A stretch of 64,000 bases of DNA from JALZAI01 sp038212215 (GCA_038212215.1 JBBQUT010000015.1:1-64000), one strand, 5' to 3'. Shown: positions 44,502 to 53,273, counted from the first letter of the stretch. The notes: generated by a model from the letters alone, not told the origin. Program-made: numbers and translations.

Positions 44502-45707
44502 TCAGTGTCCGGCGTCCCACCCACCGTGGTCGAAGTCGTGGCCGTCATCAACCCCACCGGTGGCGCTGTGGGCGCCGATGCCGGACCCGAACCCGCCCGC
44601 GTGGTCAGTTGCCATCGTGTGGGTCGCAAAGAGGTCCTCGTTGCCCGGCTGCAGACCGGCGGAGTTGAAGCTCTCCTGCGCCACCCCGAACGAGGGGTGC
44701 GACGACGGGTCGGTCGTGCCGATGCCGGGGATGATCGCTGCGTAGTTGAACCGGCCGGCGGCGTGGAATTCGGTGACCCCATCCTGCGGATCGGCGGCCT
44801 CGATGGTCATGCCGTTGCCCAGGCTGATCGCAACGTGCGCGATCGCCGGCTCACCGGTTCCGGGCTGCGGTTCGCTGGCGAAATGGAACAGCAGGGCGCC
44901 CGGCGTGTGGATGGCCTGATCGACTGGGATGAGCATGCCCTGCTTCTTGAGCGAAAGATATTGGTACCCAGCGCCGTCGGGAAGTTCGACGCCGGCCTGG
45001 TGCGCGGCCCATTTTGTGAGGCCCGAGCAGTCGAATGCGGTGGGATCGGCCTGCCCGGCGCCCTTCGCGCCGAAGACGTAGGCGTCACCGCGCTGCGCCA
45101 CCGCGGCGTCGATGAAGGTGTGCAGGGCGTCCGGATTCGCGTGGCCGGTGGGCGGATTCGCGTGGCCGGTAGCCGGAAGGTCAGCTGGAGGCGGGCCAAG
45201 ACCGGCGGCATAGTCGAGTTGCTGCAACAGGTGCTGCTGGCTCGCATGCAGATCGGCGAGCGACTGCCCGTTCTCGATGTTGAAGTCGGGCGATTGTGTG
45301 GTGTCACCGGGACCGGTGGGCGCGCCTGCGTTGGGATCGGTCCAGGTGGTTGACCCGCCGCCGATCTGCACGTCTTCGCCGAGATACTTCTTGTAGAGCC
45401 CGCGCGTGTAGGTCGTCCACGGCGTCCAGCTGGTGCCGTGGTTGGACAGCTGGTAGGCGACGCGGGCATTTGTCGCCGGATCGAAAAGCTGGTCATTGGA
45501 CGTGAGACCGTATTGATGCAAGCGCTCGGGACCGAGGTTGCCGATCATGTTGATCTGGAAAAGGCCGTAAGAATTGTCACCCGTGGACGCATTCGTATTG
45601 TGCGCTGTCGGGTGCGCACCCGACTCCGCTCGTGCTACCGCGACGGCGATGTCCAAACCATGTCCGTGAAATCCCGCCGAAGCCAGCAACGCTCTCAATG
45701 AGGTCAT
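44502..45707 (-). CDS. Lysozyme-like plus NlpC/P60 peptidoglycan hydrolase
   Basis: The 401-residue enzyme has an N-terminal lytic transglycosylase/lysozyme-like domain (about 1-110) with the catalytic Glu in VARAESG (E28) and SYGLFQINM (46-54). A Gly/Pro linker with two TGHANP repeats leads to an NlpC/P60 domain (about 193-330): catalytic Cys in FDCSGL (C227), His in AIAHVAIS (H291) and a likely third residue near H315. It should cut both glycan and peptide bonds. There is no signal peptide, so release must be by the eCIS or by lysis. The C-terminal 70 residues are Gly/His/Asp-rich. GGGAGGCGGG precedes ATG 45707. Confidence 0.88.
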   Translation of the reverse strand: MTSLRALLASAGFHGHGLDIAVAVARAESGAHPTAHNTNASTGDNSYGLFQINMIGNLGPERLHQYGLTSNDQLFDPATNARVAYQLSNHGTSWTPWTTYTRGLYKKYLGEDVQIGGGSTTWTDPNAGAPTGPGDTTQSPDFNIENGQSLADLHASQQHLLQQLDYAAGLGPPPADLPATGHANPPTGHANPDALHTFIDAAVAQRGDAYVFGAKGAGQADPTAFDCSGLTKWAAHQAGVELPDGAGYQYLSLKKQGMLIPVDQAIHTPGALLFHFASEPQPGTGEPAIAHVAISLGNGMTIEAADPQDGVTEFHAAGRFNYAAIIPGIGTTDPSSHPSFGVAQESFNSAGLQPGNEDLFATHTMATDHAGGFGSGIGAHSATGGVDDGHDFDHGGWDAGH

Positions 45708-45865
45708 CGGCCCGCCTCCCGGTCGATTGCTGTCCCTGCACGGACCGTAAACAGCAAGATACGCGCGTGCACCTTGCCCACGCCACGGGTTAACGGATCA
45801 GCGCCCTGGAAGGTCGTCCAATTTACGACGGCAGAGGTGCGTCGAATCGCGGCTAGGCAAACTGG

Positions 45866-47161
45866 TCAGAGCCCCAGTTCGGCTTCGAGCTCGTTCATCT
45901 CCGTCAGGACCTCAGCCTCGATTTCGGCCTCGGCGACCCGAGCTTCCATGGCCAGCAACGCCTGGTCCCCTTGTGCCACGGTGTTGGCGATGCGGGTGGC
46001 GAGTTGCTCCTCGACCGATTCTGCCGCACCTTCGGCGGCCGCCTCGGTCAAAGCCTCGATGACCGCTTCGACGATCACCGGACCGGCGACCACTGCGACG
46101 ATGGCGGCGAACGCGACCTCACCGATGGCGACCTGCGCCTGAGCGCCGGCCGCGTCGATGTTGTCCTTCCAACTGAGGTATCGCCGCTGAGCTATGAGGA
46201 ATTGACGGCGGGCGCGAGCGAGACTGGCGGTCGCGGCACGGACATCGCCCCGACCGAGGTCGGATTCGACCCGGAGGAGGGATCCGTGGGCGTCGGTCCA
46301 GATTGTGGGCGGTGGGACGTCGGTGTTGAACAGATGGTTGGTCCAGTATCCGACGAACCCGGTGACCGACGGTGTGTTGATCAGGGCCGCCTGGGCCGCG
46401 TGTTCGGACTCGGTTTGGGTGAGGGCGTGGCCGGTTCGATCCGCAGCCGCGCGGATCTTGTCCAGCGCGGCTTTCTGGTCGGTCTCTTCCTCCTGGTGTG
46501 GGGGAACAACGACGGCGAGGAGGACCTGCCCGTGCTCAGCGCCGTACGCCTCCAGCGCCGGCGCACAGTCCAGACATGGGGGCCTGGAGACCGCCAGCGC
46601 CTTCAAAATGTGGTCGCCGGACATCAGCCGCTGTTCGGCGTCCCCGGGCGCGCCCGCCGGGCCGCGAGGCAATTTCGACGAGTCGCCGTCCCAGCGCCGC
46701 ACCCCAAGCGAGGACAGCGCCGAGGTGATACCTGGGTGGTTCCAGTTGCCGTTGGCGGTCCAGTGCAGGATGGTGACATCCGGTTCGTCCGGGTCGACAA
46801 CGGCACCGATCGCGAGGGTCTTCCACTTGCGCAGGATCGCCAGGGTCGCGGGGTCCTGCATCGCGTACACCTGCTGCAAGACATTGACGCAATCACCCAG
46901 AACCGCCGGGTTAGCCATGTACGGTGCGGGGGTCGCAGGCGGCGCGGACGGCGGGTTCCCCCGCTGCACGCTGCGCCGACTGACCTGCGACAACCACTTG
47001 CCGGCCGCCCGGTTTCCCGCGGTCCGCTGCACCGCCAACATCGCCGCCGGCGACCGCATCACCGGCGGGGCGCCCGCGACCGAAGCCGCGGACGCCATCG
47101 ACCGAACGGCGCGCTCCTTCTCAGCGTGCACCCCATCATCGGGCGCGTAGGAGTAGCCCAT
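45866..47161 (-). CDS. Candidate eCIS cargo with deaminase-like motifs
   Basis: The 431-residue protein begins with a disordered stretch containing AAMLAVQRTAGNRAAGKWL (39-57) and SVQRGNPP (64-71), the same N-terminal features as the DUF4157 and HNH proteins. The central domain (about 85-225) has GDAEQRLM (173-180) and RPPCLDCAPALEAYG (193-207) followed by LLAVVVPP, a pattern like the zinc-binding H/C-A-E ... P-C-x-x-C of nucleic-acid deaminases, with Asp in place of the first ligand. The C-terminal part has a hydrophobic helix (about 350-380) and acidic coiled coil. No immunity partner is evident. The deaminase call is tentative; cargo status comes from context. Start ATG 47161 has a weak ribosome site; GTG 47131 is an alternative. 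Confidence 0.65.
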   Translation of the reverse strand: MGYSYAPDDGVHAEKERAVRSMASAASVAGAPPVMRSPAAMLAVQRTAGNRAAGKWLSQVSRRSVQRGNPPSAPPATPAPYMANPAVLGDCVNVLQQVYAMQDPATLAILRKWKTLAIGAVVDPDEPDVTILHWTANGNWNHPGITSALSSLGVRRWDGDSSKLPRGPAGAPGDAEQRLMSGDHILKALAVSRPPCLDCAPALEAYGAEHGQVLLAVVVPPHQEEETDQKAALDKIRAAADRTGHALTQTESEHAAQAALINTPSVTGFVGYWTNHLFNTDVPPPTIWTDAHGSLLRVESDLGRGDVRAATASLARARRQFLIAQRRYLSWKDNIDAAGAQAQVAIGEVAFAAIVAVVAGPVIVEAVIEALTEAAAEGAAESVEEQLATRIANTVAQGDQALLAMEARVAEAEIEAEVLTEMNELEAELGL

Positions 47162-47707
47162 TCAGGCAAGCTATGCCCGATGATCGCAGACGCACCGGTA
47201 GCGACCGGTCCTCTGCCCACTGAACGGGTCACTTTGCCCGCAAGGGCATCCCTACGGGGCATCAGCGACGGGGCGTGCGTGGCCCGACATCGCCCACGTT
47301 ATCGGCTGGGCGTCCAACGGTGCGAACGACGAGACGAACTTGCGGCCAGCGGATGATCGCGTGCCTTCTGCTGCCTTTGGTCGTGTTGAGCCTTGCGTTA
47401 GGCAACGTGCAGCGTTGGGCTGGCGTCGGTGCGTCTGTAAGGATGACGTACCCGTCCGGGGAGCTGATCATGTGACGTTCGAGGAGTACCTCGCTCGGCA
47501 CGGTCCTTCGTTACCCCGGTTGTCCTTCGTACGGGCATCATGGTCGCCAGCAGATGATGACAGGCACCGCCCGGTCTGGACTTGGCTTCATGGTTTCTTG
47601 CGCGCGCGGAACAGCGCGTCGATCGCCGGTCGATCCGCGCCGGCGACTGGACGTAGTACCCATTCGCACGTGTCCACGATGGCAGCGGGGTCGAGACCTA
47701 GGACGCG
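47162..47707. other. Gene-poor stretch at the end of the eCIS block
   Basis: No supported gene in about 545 bases. Short plus-strand frames have low GC skew typical of non-coding sequence. It marks the change from the eCIS block to the decayed right flank. Confidence 0.45.
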
Positions 47708-48224
47708 CTAGCGGACGTCGTCTGCCGTGTAGAGCGCGGCTGGGTCCTGGGGGCCACCCGCCCCGTGGGTGAGGTTGCGGGAGTCGTGGGCGACGACCAG
47801 CAGGGTGCCACCGGGCGCGAGTGCGTTCCATGCGGGTGCTAGGGCGGCGTCGCGGTCGGGCGGCGGGAGTTGCAGGTAGACCACGATGACGAGGTCGAAT
47901 GTCGCGCGGAACGCGAGCTGTGTCGCGTCCGCGCAGAGCCAGGTGACCGACGCGCCTTCATCGAGCGTCTCGGCCTTGCGGATCGCTTCAGTGGAGAAAT
48001 CGACCCGGTGGCGCGCCATCCGCAGCCCGCGAGCCACACGCTGTTGCGTCCCTCGCCGCAGGCGAGGTCCAGCGCGGCCCCGGGCGGAAGATCGGCAGTT
48101 TCGCGTTCGACCAGATGTTCGGGCCGTGGCCGCAGACCACGTCGCGACCGGCATAGCGTTCGTCCCATTCGGCGGCGGACGTGGTGGCAGGCATTGTGTT
48201 CTCCAGCTCCTGGGTTCGGCTCAT
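47708..48224 (-). pseudogene. SAM-dependent methyltransferase, two frameshifts
   Basis: Three frames read in order give one class I methyltransferase: AAEWDERYAGRDVVCGHGPN, then LVERETADLPPGAALDLACG and EGRNSVWLA (SAM-binding motif I), then VDFSTEAIRKAETLDEGASV through DLVIVVYLQLPP to TADDVR at 47708. Frameshifts lie near 48120 and 48003. A start at ATG 48224 or 48194 is likely. The family resembles tellurite-resistance or thiopurine-type small methyltransferases, but the function is lost if the shifts are real. Confidence 0.75.
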
Positions 48225-48311
48225 CTCGGGATTGCTCCTCAACCGGTGTGGATGGCTTTCTGAATATCGGCTGCGGGGAGTTCCTTGGTGCAGAGAATTC
48301 AGTCGCTGCAT

Positions 48312-48560
48312 TCAATGCCCCGGGTCGTAGTCATCCATGTGGTCTTCGGCGGTCTGCAGGGCCTGGATCAGCCGGAGGATCTCATCGACGTTGCGGCCGG
48401 TGCTCAGCGGATCGTAGATCATCGCCCGCACGATCCCGGTCGGGTCGGTGGCGAAGACGGCGCGCACGGCTTTGGTGGTGTCCTCGCCAGGCATGATCAT
48501 CGCGTATGTGGTGGCGATCTCCATGCTGATGTCCTCGATCGGCGGGAGGCGATCGGAGCC
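48312..48560 (-). pseudogene. Peroxiredoxin C-terminal remnant
   Basis: The frame reads PPIEDISMEIATTYAMIMPG, then VRAVFATDPTGIVRAMIYDP and STGRNVDEILRLIQALQTAE. This matches the second half of AhpC/1-Cys peroxiredoxins (RavFviDP-x-g-x-IR, stGRN-x-dEilR). The N-terminal thioredoxin-like part with the peroxidatic Cys is missing, and upstream sequence in this frame is unrelated. The peptide ends shortly after DYDPGH. No working start is expected. Confidence 0.75.
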
Positions 48561-48645
48561 TGGGTGGTGACCGCGTTAAGGCGGGTGCCGGGTCTGCGAT
48601 TCGAGGCATCGTTGGGGGTGGGTGAGATTTCGATGGTGCACATCA

Positions 48646-48846
48646 TCAGTGCACGGACATCGGGCACCATCCGGTGGCGACCATGAGCAGCTGATTGCCC
48701 CCGACCACGGTAGGCACGACGAGGAACCATGGCGAGACGGCGGCGGTGAGCAGGACACCGGCGAGGGTGACTGTCCCGGCGAGCAGGAACAGGATCCGGT
48801 GCAGCGGCCAGGAGCCGGTTGCTGCGACTGGCGGCGTGCAGGTCAT
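48646..48846 (-). CDS. DUF2892 inner-membrane protein
   Basis: The 66-residue protein has WPLHRILFLLAGTVTLAGVL, a second hydrophobic segment and the conserved end GWCPMS, typical of DUF2892 proteins. These small two-helix membrane proteins are often linked to rhodanese and sulfur-stress genes. ATG 48846 overlaps the stop of the DUF302 gene (ATGA), so the two are translated together. The protein ends two residues after the GWCPMS motif, slightly short for the family. Confidence 0.78.
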   Translation of the reverse strand: MTCTPPVAATGSWPLHRILFLLAGTVTLAGVLLTAAVSPWFLVVPTVVGGNQLLMVATGWCPMSVH

Positions 48847-49250
48847 GCGCTGAGCGCCCCGGTGAGGGCCTGCAGGGCGGCGGTCAGCTTGGTGCGCGCC
48901 TCGGCGGCGACGGGCTCGAGGGCTGGGTTGCCGGTGAAGGTGACCATGACGCCGGGATCGAGTGCCTCCACGACGGTGCGCTGCTCGCCGATCGAGCGCA
49001 GGACGACGTTGCAGGGCAGCAGCAGCCCGATCGAGGTCTCGGCCTCGAGGGCGCGGTCGGCGAGAACGGGGTTGCACGCGCCGAGGATGACCTGCGGCGC
49101 CACGTCCTTGCCGATCTTCTTCTTCAGGGTGGCAGCGATGTCGATCTCGGTGAGGACGCCGAAACCGTGCTCGGCCAGCGCCGCGACGACGCGTTCTCGT
49201 GCCGTTGCCATGTCTGTGTCCAGCTCGATGCTGATCCCGTAGTTGCTCAT
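48843..49250 (-). CDS. DUF302 domain protein
   Basis: The 135-residue protein shows the DUF302 pattern: YGISIELDTDMATARERVVA, HGFGVLTEIDIAATLKKKIG, VILGACNPVLADRALEAE, IGLLLPCNVVLR. DUF302 proteins are common next to CsoR-family regulators, DUF2892 and metal or sulfur stress genes; the molecular role is not known. ATG 49250 has GAAGGAG 6 bases upstream and is preferred to ATG 49274. It belongs to the minus-strand unit headed by the CsoR-family gene. Confidence 0.88.
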   Translation of the reverse strand: MSNYGISIELDTDMATARERVVAALAEHGFGVLTEIDIAATLKKKIGKDVAPQVILGACNPVLADRALEAETSIGLLLPCNVVLRSIGEQRTVVEALDPGVMVTFTGNPALEPVAAEARTKLTAALQALTGALSA

Positions 49251-49374
49251 GTTGTTCTCCTTCGTCGTGGTCATCGTGTTCGGGTGGTCGGGGCGTGGCC
49301 AGAGGCGGCCGACCCCTCTTGCCGTCGGCGGCCGAGGACCCTGCTTTCGGGAGTGGCGCCGGTCGGCCTTGGGG

Positions 49375-51645
49375 TCAGTGGGAGAAGCGGACGTTGGGGA
49401 GCAGCCGGTCGAGCCAGCGGGGTGCGTGCCAGGCCGCGTGTCCGGTCAGGCGAAGCACGACCGGCAGCACGATCAGGCGGATGCACAGCGCGTCGAGGAA
49501 GACGGCGACGGCGAGGATGATGCCCATCTCCTTCGGCGCGAGCGGCCCGGACAGGGCGAAGGTGAGGAACACCGCCACCATCACTCCGGCGGCCGCGACG
49601 ACGACGCGTCCGGACGTGCGCAGCGCTTCACGCATCGCGTGCTGCGGGTCGCCGGTGGCGTCGTAGTGCTCCCGCGCGGCCGAGAGCAGGAACAGCGTGT
49701 AGTCCATCGCCACGCCCGAGAGCATGGCTCCGAAGAACAACGGTCCCCAGGCATCCACGAAGCCTTGGGGCTGGAAGTTCAGCAGCCCGGACAGGTGCCC
49801 GTCCTGAAAGATGAGTTTCGCGACGCCGAACGCGGCGGCAATCGATGCCAGGTTGGTGACGGTGCCGACGAAGGCGACCAGGGGGCTGCCCAGTGCCACC
49901 AGCAGCAGCAGGAACCCCAGCCCGATGAGCAGGCCGAACACCAGCGGCGTGCGGGCGGACAGCACAGTCTCCAGGTCATGGTTCTCCGCAGCAGCGCCGC
50001 CGACCAGCGAGCCGGTGGGAAGTTCGGTGCGGATCCGCTCGATGGTGGCCCCGGTGGCCGGTGCCGAGGCATCGGTGCTCGGGACGGCCATGAGCATCGT
50101 CCAGCCGTTGCTCGTAGCGGCAGGAATGGTCGCGGCGATGCCGCTGTCCGCGGCGAGGGCCCGCTTCGCCGCGTCGGCCTGTGCGGTCGGGGTGAGGACC
50201 TGAAGCATGCCCGGTGCGCCCGGACCGAAGGACGACACGACCTGGTGGTAGCCGGCCCGCGCCGATTGGTCGGTCGGGATGATCGTGATCGAGGGCATGC
50301 CGGCGCGCAGGCCGAGCACGGGCGCGGCCAGGATGGCGAGGGCGGCGATGACCAGTCCGCCGGCCAGCCACGGGCGGCGGTGCAGCAGGGCGCCCCAGCG
50401 GTGCAGGTGCAGTTCCAGGCCGCGCCGCGGGCCCTCGGTGGGCGCCGTGGCCGATGCGGCAGCAACAGCATCGGCGTGGCGTGCGTCGCGCCGCCGGGAG
50501 CCCGGTAGCCGGACGTGTCCGGCGTCGACCTTGGTGCCGAGATTGCCGAGCACGGCGGGCAGCAGGGTGAGGGTCGCCGCGAGCACGGCGATGACGGAGA
50601 GCATGATGCCCAGCGCCATCGAGCGGAACGCGGGGCTCGGCACGAGCAGCACGGTCGACAAGGACACGAGCACGGTGACGCCGGAGAAGGCGATCGCCTT
50701 GCCGGCGGTGCCCATGGTCTCGGCGATCGCGTCGATCGAGGCCTGCCGGTCACCGGGTTGGGCGTTGCGGCGTTGCAGCGCGGCGCGGAAGCGGACCACG
50801 AGGAACAGCGCGTAGTCGATGCCGAGGGCGAGGGCGAACATCATCGCGAAGTTCAGGGCCCAGACACTCACCGGTGCGATGTGGGTGGAGATGACGAGCG
50901 CGCCCGCGGCGGTCAGCAGACCGATCATGGTGAGCATCAGTGGCAGACCGGCGGCGACGAGGCTGCCGAACGCGAGCACGAGCACGATCATCGTCACCGG
51001 CCACGACAGCACTTCGGACTTGATCATCGCCGCATGGTTCACCTTGTTGAAGTCCGACCACAGCGCGCTGTCGCCGGTGAGGTTCACCGAGACGCCCGAG
51101 GTCGCGAGCTTGCCGACCGGACCGGTGAGATCGTCCGCGGCGCGCACCATCGCGTTCGCGTCGCCCGCGGCGCCGCCCTGCACGATAGCCGTCGTCGCGT
51201 CCCGCGACAGCGAGACGCCGGGCCGCGGGCCGACGACGACGCTGACGCGCGGGTCGGCCTTGAGCAGGGTCTCGGCGCGGGCGACGATGCGCTGGGCCCC
51301 GGGGTCGTCCGCGATCCGACCGTGGCCGTCGTGGATCACGATCTGCAGGGCGGTCGCGCCCAGACCCTGGAAGTTCTTCTCGATCACCGAACGAGCCTGG
51401 ACCGACCGGCTGCCGCTGTCCTGCCAACCGGCACCGGACAGTGCGGACTCCACGCGCGGCGCGAATGCGCCGAACACAGCAAGCACAAACAGCCACAGCA
51501 CCAGCACCGCTCGCAGGTGCGACCCGGTCCAGGCGCCGAGCCGAGCAAGACCCTTGCGGGCGACTAGCTGGCTCTGCGGGTCGAGTCGACCGGCAGGCAC
51601 GCCCGTCGGCACGCCATCCGGCGCACGGTGGTCAGTGGTGGTCAC
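49375..51645 (-). CDS. MmpL-type RND transporter
   Basis: The 756-residue protein has two halves, each with a large outside loop and about six membrane helices (for example VTMIVLVLAFGSLVAAGLPL and NFAMMFALALGIDYALFLVV in the first half; FGLLIGLGFLLLLVALGSPL and FGAMLSGVAMDYTLFLLSAA in the second). The Asp-Tyr pairs in GIDYALF and AMDYTLF are the proton-relay residues of the family. MmpL proteins export lipids, siderophores or drugs. Start GTG 51645 follows GGAGACC. It lies between the CsoR-family and DUF302 genes on the same strand, so it is probably controlled by that regulator. Confidence 0.9.
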   Translation of the reverse strand: MTTTDHRAPDGVPTGVPAGRLDPQSQLVARKGLARLGAWTGSHLRAVLVLWLFVLAVFGAFAPRVESALSGAGWQDSGSRSVQARSVIEKNFQGLGATALQIVIHDGHGRIADDPGAQRIVARAETLLKADPRVSVVVGPRPGVSLSRDATTAIVQGGAAGDANAMVRAADDLTGPVGKLATSGVSVNLTGDSALWSDFNKVNHAAMIKSEVLSWPVTMIVLVLAFGSLVAAGLPLMLTMIGLLTAAGALVISTHIAPVSVWALNFAMMFALALGIDYALFLVVRFRAALQRRNAQPGDRQASIDAIAETMGTAGKAIAFSGVTVLVSLSTVLLVPSPAFRSMALGIMLSVIAVLAATLTLLPAVLGNLGTKVDAGHVRLPGSRRRDARHADAVAAASATAPTEGPRRGLELHLHRWGALLHRRPWLAGGLVIAALAILAAPVLGLRAGMPSITIIPTDQSARAGYHQVVSSFGPGAPGMLQVLTPTAQADAAKRALAADSGIAATIPAATSNGWTMLMAVPSTDASAPATGATIERIRTELPTGSLVGGAAAENHDLETVLSARTPLVFGLLIGLGFLLLLVALGSPLVAFVGTVTNLASIAAAFGVAKLIFQDGHLSGLLNFQPQGFVDAWGPLFFGAMLSGVAMDYTLFLLSAAREHYDATGDPQHAMREALRTSGRVVVAAAGVMVAVFLTFALSGPLAPKEMGIILAVAVFLDALCIRLIVLPVVLRLTGHAAWHAPRWLDRLLPNVRFSH

Positions 51646-51731
51646 AGTCGGTCTCCATAGAGTACGGGGCAGGGTATCTAGCGCGGTTGCGGCGGAAGAG
51701 CTCAATCATGTCCGGATCGGCGGCGCGAAGA

Positions 51732-52001
51732 TCAGGCGAGGGTGAGAAAGAGCTTCTCCATCTGCTCGGCGCTCATCGGCTCCGCCTCGCCGTTCGCGCT
51801 GGCCGTCAGGCACTGCTTCATGCCTGCAGAGAGAAGCTTGAAACCAGCTCGGTCCAGCGCGCGGCTGGCCGCGGCGAGCTGCGTGACGACGTCCGCGCAG
51901 TCACGCTTGTTCTCCAGCATTCGGACGATGCCGCCCACCTGGCCCTCGATACGGCGCAGCCGTTTGATGACGTCCTCGGTGGCCACGGCCTCGATCTCCA
52001 T
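51732..52001 (-). CDS. CsoR-family repressor lacking the usual His ligand
   Basis: The 89-residue protein has the family core EDVIKRLRRIEGQVGGIVRM, RDCADVVTQLAAASRALD and MKQCLTAS. In Cu(I)-sensing CsoR the ligands are Cys-His-Cys; here the aligned residues are Cys35, Gly60, Cys64, so the copper site is incomplete. Two Cys without His recall CstR-type persulfide sensors. ATG 52001 is preferred; ATG 52019 would give a longer protein. It lies next to operator-like sequences and upstream of the MmpL, DUF302 and DUF2892 genes, which it likely represses. Confidence 0.88.
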   Translation of the reverse strand: MEIEAVATEDVIKRLRRIEGQVGGIVRMLENKRDCADVVTQLAAASRALDRAGFKLLSAGMKQCLTASANGEAEPMSAEQMEKLFLTLA

Positions 52002-52069
52002 AGCCTGAAGCCTACCCATACCCCTACCCGTACACAAGCGGAAGGTGTTGTCGTATGCTCGATGTCACG

Positions 52070-52087
52070 TATACCCCGCCGGGTACC
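52070..52087. promoter_or_regulatory. CsoR/CstR-type operator candidate
   Basis: The sequence TACCC-CGCC-GGGTA (52072-52085) is a perfect 5-base inverted repeat with a GC-rich spacer, the usual form of CsoR/CstR operators. A related C-tract, TACCCCTACCCGTAC, lies at about 52018-52032, within the regulator's own leader. Together they suggest autoregulation. What was once transcribed rightward from here is no longer recognisable. Confidence 0.55.
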
Positions 52088-52348
52088 GCCGATTGAGGGA
52101 GTTGAGCATAGTGTGCTCGCCTGCGCGAGGCCCGACGTGCGGGGAGACGACCTGGCGCGGATCCGGTCAACACGTCGACGCGGTGATGCCCAGCGTCACT
52201 GCGCAGGACCGATGCCGTCGCGTCCGCTGCGCAGACTGATTCTTCTGCACCAAGGTCATCCCCACCGACGCGATCGACACCGCCATCCGCGTCATGGCAC
52301 GTGCCGGCAGCCGAGTCCGTGCTGAAGTAGTCCTCGCGTGCCTGCGGA

Positions 52349-52972
52349 ATGCGAACATCTCAACCACCAATAGGCTCACCGGGCTTGAACGAGCACCTGC
52401 CCCACGGCTGCGACCAGGACGCAACGGGAGCACAGAGGCGCAACGGAGTCCGAGACACCGATCCGGCCAGACCCGTTCGATCCACAGAACGACTCGACAA
52501 CCTGCTTGCGCCCGACTTCGTTGAAATCGGCGCCTCAGCACCGCTCCGATCGAAGGCCGAGATCATCCGCGGGCTGGTTTCGGGCACGCGCACTGAGCGC
52601 GGCGCCATCGAGCCGAGCGAGATCACCGGCAGGGCCGTCGGCCCGTACCTGGTCGCCCTCCATTCATCACCGCAACGGGTGGCCGGCGAGTGCGACGCAG
52701 TCCCGATCTCGTTTCGCAGCACCGCCATCCAGGCGGACGGTGACCAATGGCGGGTGATCGGAGCGGTCACCGCCCACGGCAGCACCCAACCGGTCGAGAT
52801 CACTGTCGACCGGGCCACCGCTTCCGGGACCGACATCACCATCCACGCCGTCGCACAGATCGACCGATACGCATTCGGGGTCACCGGAGTCAAAGGCATG
52901 GCCGGCCGGCACGTCACCATCGACTTCGACCTCATCGCCGCGACGACATCAACGTCTGCCGGCAGCCTGTAG
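52349..52972 (+). pseudogene. DUF4440-like/YceI-like chimeric remnant
   Basis: One open frame joins two unrelated pieces. About residues 45-75 (RLDNLLAPDFVEIGASAPLR, SKAEIIRGLVSG) resemble the start of DUF4440/SnoaL-like proteins. About residues 120-205 (ISFRSTAIQADGDQWRVIG, QPVEITVD, IDRYAFGVTGVKGMAGRHVT) resemble the second half of YceI lipid-binding proteins. The missing halves suggest an internal deletion that fused two genes in frame. No good start signal is visible. A functional fusion cannot be excluded. Confidence 0.6.
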
Positions 52973-53273
52973 CGGGATCCGCTTCCGAGAACCTGATCCG
53001 TGGCGTGCGGACCCGATGAGATGCCGAACTCGTCGCCACAAGCGGATCCGCTTGCGGTCGCCGACGACGTCGGCAATGTGCACCTCGGGCGAGGCCCACA
53101 CGGTGCCCGACGTCGGGCCGGCCCCGAGACGAGAAGGGCGGGCCGAACCACTTTTGGCGATCGTTCCATCAGCGCGGTCCTGAGCGATTCCGCCCCACAA
53201 TCGTGTCGAGAACGCCCGGTCGGCTCCGTCCCTTCAGGTGTATCGCGAAGCGGAATACCGGAGGATGGATCTC

